Shown here in pieces: positions 1 through 5,864 of a stretch of DNA of 5,864 nt. Below the pieces are notes generated by a model, which did not search any database, had not been told where the DNA came from, and saw nothing but the letters and a program-made list of their open reading frames with translations. Source of the DNA: Chitinophagaceae bacterium (GTDB taxonomy: Bacteria; Bacteroidota; Bacteroidia; Chitinophagales; Chitinophagaceae); contig JALOMX010000152.1 of NCBI GenBank assembly GCA_025455245.1, forward strand, positions 1 to 5,864, given 5' to 3'. Numbering within the stretch: position 1 is the stretch's first letter; each line of letters opens with the position of its first letter. Made by a program: the position numbers and the translations under genes.

Positions 1-2264
1 ATGTTGGATATAATATCAAACTTTGAAGAAACCTTATTGGTGCTTGTTACTTCAAGGCCATAACGTGTGCTGCTTTGTGCATTAACGAATGTATTATAAA
101 TAACACTGTCTTTGGTTACCGGATTTACATCTTTATACTGATAAGGCGTTATCAGGTCGGTTGTATGCCTGAAATATGCCGAAGCAAGAATGGAATGGTT
201 GTTGTTGAACTGATAACTGTAATTGGTTTCAAAGCTGTTGGTAAATTCAGGCTTCAAAGCCGGGTTGCCTACCCGCAGGTTAAGCGGATCAGTGTAGTCA
301 ATAAAAGGTATTAACTGAAAAAAGTTTGGCCTGTTGATTCTACGTGAATAGTTGAATTGAAGATCACTTCTGTCGTTGAGTTTGTAGCTGGCAAACGCAC
401 TCGGGAAAAGTGAAATCGGAAATTCAACCTCAAATTTTTCGCTTGTTTGTGTTAGCTCACCATCATAGTTGGAGCTTTCTGCCCTAAGACCAAGGTTATA
501 GCCAAACCTTCCCCCTTCTTTATTCCTGCCGGTTATGATACCATAAGCAGCATACACGCGGTCAACAAACTCATAATTGGCGCTTATGCTTGGAATCAAA
601 ACAAAATCTCCTGTATTATAATCGAAAATCAGGTTGTCATTTCGGGTTTCAAAAGTCCTGATCTGAGCCCTTAATCCACCTTCAAACTTCATGGTTTTCT
701 TGAAAGGGTTAACGTAGTCAAGCTGAGCTACACCAAACCTGCTGCTGCCATCGCCATCTGTTCTTTGTATGGTAGGTCTTTCGGCAGGATTGCCGTCAGG
801 ACCATACATTTGATTGATAAAATCGGATACACCCCAGTTTGTACTCTCATTGACATTAATATCAGCTGTCAGTTCATGACCGGGCTTTGCAAAATTGTGT
901 TTAAACCCGATGGTAGCGCCAAAGTTTTGAAAATCACGACCCCCTTTGGTAATCCGTGCGCCGTTCCATGTTTTTATCGGATTGTAAAAACTATCGTAGC
1001 GCATTTTGTTGGTTTCTTCATTTTCAAAAGAACCTCTTACTGCATTGAACGTAACGGATAGTGTGTTCCGGTTATCCATCAGATAATCAATTCCTGCCCT
1101 TCCAAATCCAAAGAGCCCGTCACCTTCACTATAAATATCCTGATTCTGCAGGGTTGGCGGCGATACACTGTTACCTGTGAAAGCTGTATTAATATCAGTC
1201 CAGCTAAGGGTTTTGCGCATGCTGAAGTTACCGGAAACATTTCCCACAATCTTGCCTTTGCGGACACTAAGATCGCCTCCGGCATTCGGCATGCCACGAC
1301 TGTCTATTCCGGCCCTGACAGATCCATTGTATCCCGGCTTCCGGTTTTTCTTAAGAATGATGTTTAAGATTGCTGCTCCGCCACCACTTGCATCATATTT
1401 GGCAGATGGGTTGGTGATCAATTCAACGCTTTGGATTTCATCGGCCGGAATCTGTTCAAGGGTCAGCGTAGTAGGCCTGCCATCAACAAACAAGGTGGGT
1501 GTAGAGTTACGTACGGTTACATTGCCATCTACATCAACATTGATGGTAGGAATCAGCCTGAGGATGTCGGTACCGGTAGATCCGGAAGCAGCGAGGCTTT
1601 TGTCTACATTAAATGTGCGGCGGTCAATACCAAGTTGCATCATGGGTTTGCTTGCCGTTACCGTTACGTTTTGCAGTTCTTTTGCTTCAATTTCCAGTTT
1701 AATATTTCCCAGGTCTTTGTCGCCAATGTTCATGAGTGCGCTCATATCGTCACCAAAAACGCTTTTCAAAATAGCCATCATATTGGGGGCACCCTGCTGG
1801 CCGGAAGGTTTTTTGGCGCTATCGCCACCTGCCTGCTGTTGCCTTTGTTGGGCTCCCATCTGCATAAATGCTTTGGTTAGTTTTTCCTGCTGTTCTTTTG
1901 AGAGAAAACTTACTTTTTCCTCATATGCCTTGTAGCCAATAGCCGAAATCCGCAATTTGTAATCACCCAACATAGGTATGTTTTCAAGGCTGAAATCCCC
2001 GTTGTTTGGTGTAAGCTGACCGGTCAAAATGGTATCTGTCATTTTTCTCAGGGCCGGATTGAACTTCGAGCTTACAATCTGTAAAGAAGCCGCTGAAATA
2101 CCTTTTCCGGTGGCTGCATCTACAATTTTACCATAAAATCTGCCGGATTGGCCCATTGGACTGCCAAAACCTCCTCGTCCGCCGGCCATGCCCGAAGGCT
2201 GCGCTATAACCCAAAAGGCGGAAATAATGAAAATAGAAAGAAGTGTGGTTGTTTTCGTATACAT
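1..2264 (-). CDS. TonB-dependent-receptor-like outer membrane beta-barrel protein, C-terminus cut by window edge
   Basis: The frame is open for 754 codons from the ATG at 2264 to the left edge, with no stop, so the C-terminus lies outside. Residues 1-21 form a signal peptide (hydrophobic run from about residue 8, cleavage probably after VIA before Q22). A Gly/Met-rich linker (22-40) leads to a carboxypeptidase-regulatory-like beta-sandwich (about 41-120, with GKIVDAATGKG and ISAIGYKAYE). A Gln/Gly-rich insertion follows (about 121-183). The plug spans about 199-310 and shows VTVTASKP, DGNVTVR, FVDGRPTTLTLEQIPADEI and ITNPSAKYDASGGGAAILN. The rest is beta-barrel, with the family-typical stretch around RRINRPNFFQLIPF and VGNPALKPEF near residues 640-670. 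This matches the outer-membrane beta-barrel family often annotated OMP_b-brl_3. Such proteins sit in the outer membrane and resemble TonB-dependent importers, but the substrate cannot be read from sequence. An in-frame ATG at 2303 would add 13 residues; 2264 gives the cleaner signal peptide. No TonB box or SusD partner is visible. Confidence 0.93.
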   Translation of the reverse strand, partial: MYTKTTTLLSIFIISAFWVIAQPSGMAGGRGGFGSPMGQSGRFYGKIVDAATGKGISAASLQIVSSKFNPALRKMTDTILTGQLTPNNGDFSLENIPMLGDYKLRISAIGYKAYEEKVSFLSKEQQEKLTKAFMQMGAQQRQQQAGGDSAKKPSGQQGAPNMMAILKSVFGDDMSALMNIGDKDLGNIKLEIEAKELQNVTVTASKPMMQLGIDRRTFNVDKSLAASGSTGTDILRLIPTINVDVDGNVTVRNSTPTLFVDGRPTTLTLEQIPADEIQSVELITNPSAKYDASGGGAAILNIILKKNRKPGYNGSVRAGIDSRGMPNAGGDLSVRKGKIVGNVSGNFSMRKTLSWTDINTAFTGNSVSPPTLQNQDIYSEGDGLFGFGRAGIDYLMDNRNTLSVTFNAVRGSFENEETNKMRYDSFYNPIKTWNGARITKGGRDFQNFGATIGFKHNFAKPGHELTADINVNESTNWGVSDFINQMYGPDGNPAERPTIQRTDGDGSSRFGVAQLDYVNPFKKTMKFEGGLRAQIRTFETRNDNLIFDYNTGDFVLIPSISANYEFVDRVYAAYGIITGRNKEGGRFGYNLGLRAESSNYDGELTQTSEKFEVEFPISLFPSAFASYKLNDRSDLQFNYSRRINRPNFFQLIPFIDYTDPLNLRVGNPALKPEFTNSFETNYSYQFNNNHSILASAYFRHTTDLITPYQYKDVNPVTKDSVIYNTFVNAQSSTRYGLEVTSTNKVSSKFDIISN

Positions 2265-2294
2265 ATAATGTTTCTTAAATTCTGAAAGGCTTAG

Positions 2295-2314
2295 AATTGT
2301 CATAAAATTGTCAT
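2295..2314. promoter_or_regulatory. Pho-box-like tandem direct repeat upstream of the receptor gene
   Basis: On the plus strand AATTGTCAT occurs at 2295-2303 and again at 2306-2314, an exact 9-base direct repeat with an 11-bp period. The 18-base stretch 2297-2314 reads TTGTCATAAAATTGTCAT. It agrees at 16 of 18 positions with the enterobacterial PhoB box (CTGTCATAwAwCTGTCAy); the two differences are T for C at the start of each half. An 11-bp period is what OmpR/PhoB-family regulators bind as head-to-tail dimers. The site lies 31-50 bases before the receptor ATG at 2264, and the consensus reads on the strand opposite the gene. If translation starts at 2303 instead, the repeat overlaps coding sequence. 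The repeat is seen directly; binding by a PhoB-type regulator is inferred. Confidence 0.4.
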
Positions 2315-2370
2315 CCTGATTAATTTTATACAGACAAACTTTAAACGAAAAGGTTTGACGTCATTTTTGG

Positions 2371-2393
2371 AAAAGCCTTCGCCAAAAGGTTTT
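2371..2393 (-). terminator. weak hairpin downstream of the DUF445 gene
   Basis: In the minus-strand transcript AAAACCTT (2393-2386) can pair with AAGG (2379-2376) and UUUU (2374-2371), leaving one bulged C (2375) and a six-base loop. It lies about 23 bases past the DUF445 stop, where a terminator is expected. The U run is short and part of the stem, followed by CC, so this is at best a weak intrinsic terminator. Read-through toward the receptor gene cannot be excluded. Confidence 0.3.
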
Positions 2394-2415
2394 GTTAATG
2401 TGACAGAGTGTTTAT

Positions 2416-3021
2416 TTATTGGGTTAAAAGGGTTATGCCAATTTGCAGGAGACCGATTAAAAAACCTAAAACTGCACCAATGATTTCTACAAACCTGAAT
2501 TCTTTAGACATAATCTGGTAGAGCAGACCTTCCAGTTTTTCGCTGGAAAAATTGCTGACCTTTTCTGTTACAATACGTTCTAAATCAAGGTCTTCTTCTA
2601 AATGTTGTGCATATTTTTTCATCAGGTCCGGAAAAAGCAGGTTCATTTCTTCAAGGAAAACGGCCTTTAATTTCTGAATGGTTTTTTCGCCGATAAAGGC
2701 GCTGATGATCGGCATTTCGGCCGATAGTTTATGCCGTAGAAAATTGTCAAGGTGCTGTTCTACTACCGGGGTGAGCTTTGTTAAATTTTCGTTAGCGGTA
2801 AGTTGTGCTTCAATTTCGGCGAATGAAAGAAGTTCCTGCCCAACCAGTTTTCCCAGTTTTTCGGCAAATTGTTGTTGTCTTTTCGGAAAAATCCCCTGCA
2901 CTTTAATGCCAAGGATATTTACCGGGTTTTTTGGGTGAAAAAGCATTTTTATAGCTACTAAATTGGTGATGTACCCAATAAAGCCGGAAATAAAAGGAAT
3001 CAGCAATAACCAATAGTTCAT
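2416..3021 (-). CDS. DUF445 family membrane protein
   Basis: This is a complete 201-residue protein. Its N-terminus is a membrane segment running into the DUF445 signature (about 3-28: YWLLLIPFISGFIGYITNL, then VAIKMLFHP). A GIFPKRQQQFAEKLGKLVG stretch (about 43-61) is also typical of the family. The middle (about 62-170) is charged and predicted helical. The C-terminus (about 177-199) is a second hydrophobic segment, EIIGAVLGFLIGLLQIGI, with the Gly pattern that ends DUF445 proteins. The layout suggests two membrane anchors flanking a helical domain; family relatives include YheB of Bacillus. The biochemical role is unknown, and nothing here reveals it. An in-frame TGA lies nine bases before the ATG, so the start is well fixed. 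No clear TAnnTTTG promoter fits in the short gap between the start and the tRNA terminator, so the gene may use a degenerate promoter or read-through. Confidence 0.9.
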   Translation of the reverse strand: MNYWLLLIPFISGFIGYITNLVAIKMLFHPKNPVNILGIKVQGIFPKRQQQFAEKLGKLVGQELLSFAEIEAQLTANENLTKLTPVVEQHLDNFLRHKLSAEMPIISAFIGEKTIQKLKAVFLEEMNLLFPDLMKKYAQHLEEDLDLERIVTEKVSNFSSEKLEGLLYQIMSKEFRFVEIIGAVLGFLIGLLQIGITLLTQ

Positions 3022-3057
3022 AGTGAATCAGCTTAGTCAAAAAACCACATTTGGAAT

Positions 3058-3106
3058 AAAAAAGACTGTCTGAAAAGCCGGCAAACGACTCCTGAGACAG
3101 CCTTTT
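3058..3106 (-). terminator. strong intrinsic terminator of the tRNA-His transcript
   Basis: The minus-strand transcript forms a 12-bp stem (3106-3095 with 3071-3060), AAAAGGCUGUCU pairing with AGACAGUCUUUU with one G-U pair, closing a 23-base loop. It is followed by a U run (3063-3058). It sits 14 bases past the tRNA 3' end and before the DUF445 start. On the plus strand the same stem has a single A-C mismatch and is followed by a T-rich stretch (3103-3112), so it may work in both directions. Confidence 0.8.
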
Positions 3107-3120
3107 ATTTTTAAAATCCG

Positions 3121-3195
<75 letters not shown>

Positions 3196-3212
3196 GTTTT
3201 TTTTAAGGAGTG

Positions 3213-3245
3213 CAAAGATAAGGTCTTTCAAAAAAAATCAACAAA
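3213..3245 (-). promoter_or_regulatory. Bacteroidota-type promoter of tRNA-His
   Basis: On the minus strand TATCTTTG (3220-3213) matches the Bacteroidota -7 consensus TAnnTTTG exactly. TTTG (3245-3242) stands 21 bases further upstream and fits the -33 element. The -7 box ends 17 bases before the mature tRNA 5' end, which leaves a leader of only about ten bases. That is suitable for a stable-RNA gene. Confidence 0.65.
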
Positions 3246-3295
3246 ATTTATAACCTGATGTATTACTTGTTTTTAGGTGTTGCCAATCAAGACAA

Positions 3296-3327
3296 GGTCA
3301 TATAATCCCCAAAGGCGGATTATAACC
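3296..3327. repeat. perfect 8-8-8 inverted repeat in the divergent gap before prc
   Basis: TATAATCC (3301-3308) and GGATTATA (3317-3324) are perfect inverted copies around the eight-base spacer CCAAAGGC. The outer GGT (3296-3298) and ACC (3325-3327) also pair if CA (3299-3300) bulges out. No T run follows, so it does not look like a terminator. It lies between the tRNA-His promoter and the likely prc promoter, which would suit a dimeric repressor or activator site. Its function is unproven. Confidence 0.5.
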
Positions 3328-3342
3328 ATTCATCCTTTTGTA

Positions 3343-3376
3343 TTGTTAATTCCTTTGACCATAATTATTACATTTG
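3343..3376 (+). promoter_or_regulatory. likely prc promoter
   Basis: TACATTTG (3369-3376) matches the TAnnTTTG -7 consensus. A TTG (3343-3345) stands 23 bases upstream, a slightly long spacing for a -33 element. A second exact match, TAGGTTTG (3388-3395), lies nearer the gene but lacks a good -33 partner. The first box would start transcription near 3382 and leave about 40 bases before the ATG at 3424. Confidence 0.4.
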
Positions 3377-3423
3377 AATTTTTCATGTAGGTTTGAGTTT
3401 TGATGTTGAAAATCCTGGAATAT

Positions 3424-5544
3424 ATGATGAATAGAAAAGTTTTGCCTTTCGTTCTTGTGGCAGTCGTTATTTTGGTTTTTGTATTTGCCAATTCATGGGG
3501 TAACCGCAAATCGGAACCTTCTTCAAGATTTGAAAAAATTCTGACCATTGTCGGCGACCTCCTTGAACAAGGTCATTTCAGTCCCAAAAAACTGGACGAT
3601 GACTTTTCAAAACAGGTTTTTGATTCCTACCTCAAGGCAATTGATGGCGATAAATCTTTTTTTCTGAAAAGCAATATTGCTGAACTGAAAAAATTTGAAA
3701 CACAGGTTGACAACGAAATCAGGACGGGTAAAACAGAACTGATTCCTGCTGTCGACAAAATTTTCAACGACCGGATTGCCATCGTTGAAGGATTTTACAA
3801 AGAAATCCTCAGTCAGCCTTTTGATTTTTCCAAACCCGAAAAATTGCAACTTGACAGTGATAAACGAGAATATGCCACTACAGATAAAGAGTTGAAGGAA
3901 TATTGGAGAAAGCGCCTCAAGTTTATGGTACTTGAACGCTACGCCGAATCTATAGAAACGCGGGAAAAAAATAAAGACAGTGCAAATTTTGAAATCAAGG
4001 ATGATGTCACCCTTGAAAAGGAAGCCCGTGATCGTGTTAAAAATATATGGGACAGGAATTTCAACCGGATAAAACGCAGGCTGACACTTGACGAAAAGTT
4101 TAATATGTATGTAAATGCCATCAGTGAAACGATGGACCCCCATACGCAGTTTTTTCCTCCGGTGGAGCGCCGTGCTTTCGATGAAGCTATGAGCGGTTCA
4201 TTTTTTGGGATAGGGGCTCAGCTTACCGAGCAGGATGGAAATGTAAAAATTGCCAATGTAGTGTCCGGAACACCAGCATGGAAAAGCGGCGAAATACATG
4301 TGAATGACATCATTCTTAAAGTAGGACAAGGTGCGGAAGAACCCGTTGATATCACAGGTTTTGAAACACAGGATGCCGTCAAACTTATCCGCGGCAAAAA
4401 GGATACCGAAGTAAGGTTGACGTTGCGTAAAACAGATGGTACCATTAAAGTAGTATCGCTGATCCGCGAAAAAATTGAACTGGAAGAGACCCTTGTTCGC
4501 AGCGCCATCATTCAGAAAGATAACAAAATAGGCTACATATTCCTACCCGAGTTTTATGCCAATTTCGAGGATCCGAATGGTCATCGCAGCGGAAGGGATG
4601 TTGCCAATGAAATTAAAAAGCTAAAAGCTGAAAACATTGACGGGCTGGTGATTGACCTCCGGTATAATGGTGGTGGTTCATTGCAGGATGTAATTCAAAT
4701 GGTAGGATTATTTATTGAAGATGGTCCGGTAGTTCAGGTAAAGGATAAGGATGGAGATGCAAGTGTTTACCGCGACCGCGACAAGACTGTTTTGTATGAT
4801 GGACCGCTTGTGGTAATGATCAATGAATACAGCGCTTCGGCTTCCGAAATTTTTGCTGCAGCCATACAGGATTATGGCAGGGGAATTGTAGTGGGAAGCC
4901 CAAGCTATGGTAAAGGTACGGTACAGCGGCAGGTTGGTCTCGATCCTAACGGAGGCTTCTTTAGTCAGAATGCCGAGTTGGGATCCCTTAAACTGACCCT
5001 GCAGAAATTTTATCGTATCAACGGAGGCTCTACACAATTGAAAGGTGTAACGCCCAACATTATTCTTCCCGATAATTTTGAATTCACCAAAAACCGCGAG
5101 CGCGATCAACCGAATGCTTTGCCATGGGATGAGATTGCCAAATCGCCCTATTCACCCTGGCATAATGGAAATGATATTTCTGCAATTGAAAAGGAGTTCC
5201 AACCGAAAATAGACAATGATCCTACGTTTAAGCAAATAAGAGATAACGCAAAATGGCTGAGTGAACGCAGCAACGATGAAGTATTGCTTACGCTTAGCGA
5301 CTATAAGCAAACACAGCAGAAAATCCGTGCTTTGGTTAAGCAAAACGATTCTTTGCAAACCTTAAAGCAGCCAATGGATATCAAGTTTGTTGTAACCGAT
5401 GAAGACCGCATTTCACAGATGGATAAGGATAAGGCAGAGCGTTTCAGGCTTTGGTTAAAGAATCTGACCACAGATATTTATATCAGCGAAACGAGCAGTA
5501 TTCTGAATGATATAATTGTAAACGGAAGACTTGCAAGGAAATAA
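3424..5544 (+). CDS. prc: Tail-specific / C-terminal processing protease Prc (Tsp), peptidase family S41
   Basis: This is a complete periplasmic serine protease of 706 residues, close to the 682 of E. coli Prc. Prc-type enzymes cut envelope proteins near their C-termini and, in E. coli, process penicillin-binding protein 3 and degrade tagged or regulatory envelope proteins. Residues 1-26 are a signal or anchor segment. About 30-250 is the tail-specific-protease N-terminal domain (GHFSPKKLDDDFSKQVFDSYLKAID). About 258-345 is a PDZ domain (FFGIGAQL). About 370-560 is the S41 core, and about 560-706 the C-terminal domain starting near ALPWDEI. The Ser/Lys dyad is intact: Ser472 in SASASEIFAA and Lys497 in YGKGTVQ, 25 apart as in E. 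coli (430/455). Asp483 in QDYGR matches E. coli Asp441. ATG codons stand at 3403, 3424 and 3427, and a TGA at 3394-3396 bounds the frame. I prefer 3424/3427 because MNRK leads straight into the hydrophobic segment. Substrates here are unknown. Confidence 0.95.
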   Translation: MMNRKVLPFVLVAVVILVFVFANSWGNRKSEPSSRFEKILTIVGDLLEQGHFSPKKLDDDFSKQVFDSYLKAIDGDKSFFLKSNIAELKKFETQVDNEIRTGKTELIPAVDKIFNDRIAIVEGFYKEILSQPFDFSKPEKLQLDSDKREYATTDKELKEYWRKRLKFMVLERYAESIETREKNKDSANFEIKDDVTLEKEARDRVKNIWDRNFNRIKRRLTLDEKFNMYVNAISETMDPHTQFFPPVERRAFDEAMSGSFFGIGAQLTEQDGNVKIANVVSGTPAWKSGEIHVNDIILKVGQGAEEPVDITGFETQDAVKLIRGKKDTEVRLTLRKTDGTIKVVSLIREKIELEETLVRSAIIQKDNKIGYIFLPEFYANFEDPNGHRSGRDVANEIKKLKAENIDGLVIDLRYNGGGSLQDVIQMVGLFIEDGPVVQVKDKDGDASVYRDRDKTVLYDGPLVVMINEYSASASEIFAAAIQDYGRGIVVGSPSYGKGTVQRQVGLDPNGGFFSQNAELGSLKLTLQKFYRINGGSTQLKGVTPNIILPDNFEFTKNRERDQPNALPWDEIAKSPYSPWHNGNDISAIEKEFQPKIDNDPTFKQIRDNAKWLSERSNDEVLLTLSDYKQTQQKIRALVKQNDSLQTLKQPMDIKFVVTDEDRISQMDKDKAERFRLWLKNLTTDIYISETSSILNDIIVNGRLARK

Positions 5545-5565
5545 TGTAAGTTACATCTGATTTTT

Positions 5566-5602
5566 AAAAGGTGTGGAGTCTTACTTCATACCTTTTATTT
5601 TT
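5566..5602 (+). terminator. intrinsic terminator of prc
   Basis: AAAAGGUGUGGA (5566-5577) pairs with UUCAUACCUUUU (5585-5596) over 12 bp, including two G-U pairs, around a seven-base loop. The tail UUUUAUUUUU runs to 5602. It starts 21 bases after the prc stop and ends 16 bases before the next start codon. It should end the prc transcript and shows that the acetyltransferase is not simply co-transcribed with prc. Confidence 0.85.
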
Positions 5603-5618
5603 ACCCTCAATTTGTTTT

Positions 5619-5864
5619 ATGGAATATACAGCTTATTCAGCTACAGTCAGGGATGTTGCCTTCGGCGCAAATGTAAAGGTTGTAAATCCTGTAAATCTCT
5701 ATGGGTGTACCCTTGGGGATGGTGTTTTTGTAGGACCGTTTGTTGAAATCCAGGAAAAGGTAACAATTGGGGCAAATACCCGTATTCAAAGCCATAGCTT
5801 TATTTGTTCGCTGGTGAAGATTGGGGAGAATTGTTTCGTTGGTCACGGTGTAATGTTTATTAAT
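5619..5864 (+). CDS. Hexapeptide-repeat (left-handed beta-helix) acetyltransferase, C-terminus cut by window edge
   Basis: Eighty-two codons are visible from the ATG at 5619, and the frame is still open at the right edge. The protein is built of imperfect hexapeptide repeats with hydrophobic residues every sixth position (VKVVNPVNLYGCTLGDG, then FVGPFVEIQEKVTIGANTRI, then VKIGENCFVGHGVMFIN). These form left-handed beta-helix coils. The pattern, with IQSHSFIC and CFVGHGVMFIN, resembles WlbB/FdtC-type N-acetyltransferases, which transfer an acetyl group from acetyl-CoA to an amino group on a nucleotide sugar used for O-antigen or S-layer glycans. These are usually 150-200 residues long, so about half is missing. 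Other beta-helix enzymes (serine acetyltransferase, gamma carbonic anhydrase, LpxA/LpxD) are less likely, but exact substrate assignment is unsafe from this part. The start codon follows a strong terminator by 16 bases; no Shine-Dalgarno sequence is evident. Confidence 0.85.
   Translation, partial: MEYTAYSATVRDVAFGANVKVVNPVNLYGCTLGDGVFVGPFVEIQEKVTIGANTRIQSHSFICSLVKIGENCFVGHGVMFIN

Noticed and set aside
1177..1935. Long plus-strand open frame of 252 codons opposite the receptor gene
   Set aside because: It lies entirely antisense to the receptor reading frame, which shows clear domain motifs. Its translation is rich in Leu, Ser and Cys and has no recognisable domain.
3022..3057. Promoter for DUF445
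   Set aside because: Only a T run ending in TTTTTTG resembles part of the -7 element, without the TA and without a -33 partner, so I did not list it.
3607..4143. Minus-strand open frame of 178 codons inside prc
   Set aside because: It is antisense to a well-supported Prc domain and has no motif or promoter of its own.

Overview
The window looks like chromosomal DNA of a Bacteroidota bacterium, most plausibly from the Chitinophagia/Sphingobacteriia side of the phylum. Three things suggest this. There is a carboxypeptidase-regulatory-domain plus plug plus beta-barrel receptor of a type typical of that phylum. There are TAnnTTTG-type -7 promoter elements, the best one in front of the tRNA gene. 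Clear Shine-Dalgarno sequences are absent before the start codons. The taxonomic placement below phylum is my inference from sequence style, not from a search.

Layout. Positions 1-2264 (minus) hold most of a TonB-dependent-receptor-like outer-membrane beta-barrel protein whose C-terminus runs off the left edge. A 151-bp gap follows, with a Pho-box-like direct repeat, a weak hairpin and a short palindrome. Positions 2416-3021 (minus) encode a small DUF445 membrane protein. A strong terminator hairpin (3058-3106) separates it from a tRNA-His(GTG) gene (3121-3195, minus), which has a well-formed Bacteroidota promoter upstream. The divergent gap 3196-3423 carries that promoter, an 8-8-8 inverted repeat and the probable promoter of the next gene. 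Positions 3424-5544 (plus) encode a complete tail-specific/C-terminal processing protease (Prc/Tsp, S41) with its catalytic residues intact. It ends in a strong intrinsic terminator (5566-5602). From 5619 a left-handed beta-helix acetyltransferase starts and runs off the right edge.

How the genes relate. The tRNA and prc are divergent. DUF445 and the receptor are on the same strand as the tRNA but separated from it by a terminator. I see no evidence that the genes form one pathway: three of them concern the cell envelope (outer-membrane receptor, membrane protein of unknown role, periplasmic protease), and the acetyltransferase probably starts a nucleotide-sugar or surface-glycan gene or group outside the window.

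I found no mobile element, CRISPR array, integrase, toxin-antitoxin pair or defence gene. This is an ordinary core-like region. The observations most worth checking are regulatory: the Pho-box-like repeat before the receptor gene and the inverted repeat before prc. No new biological system is evident.
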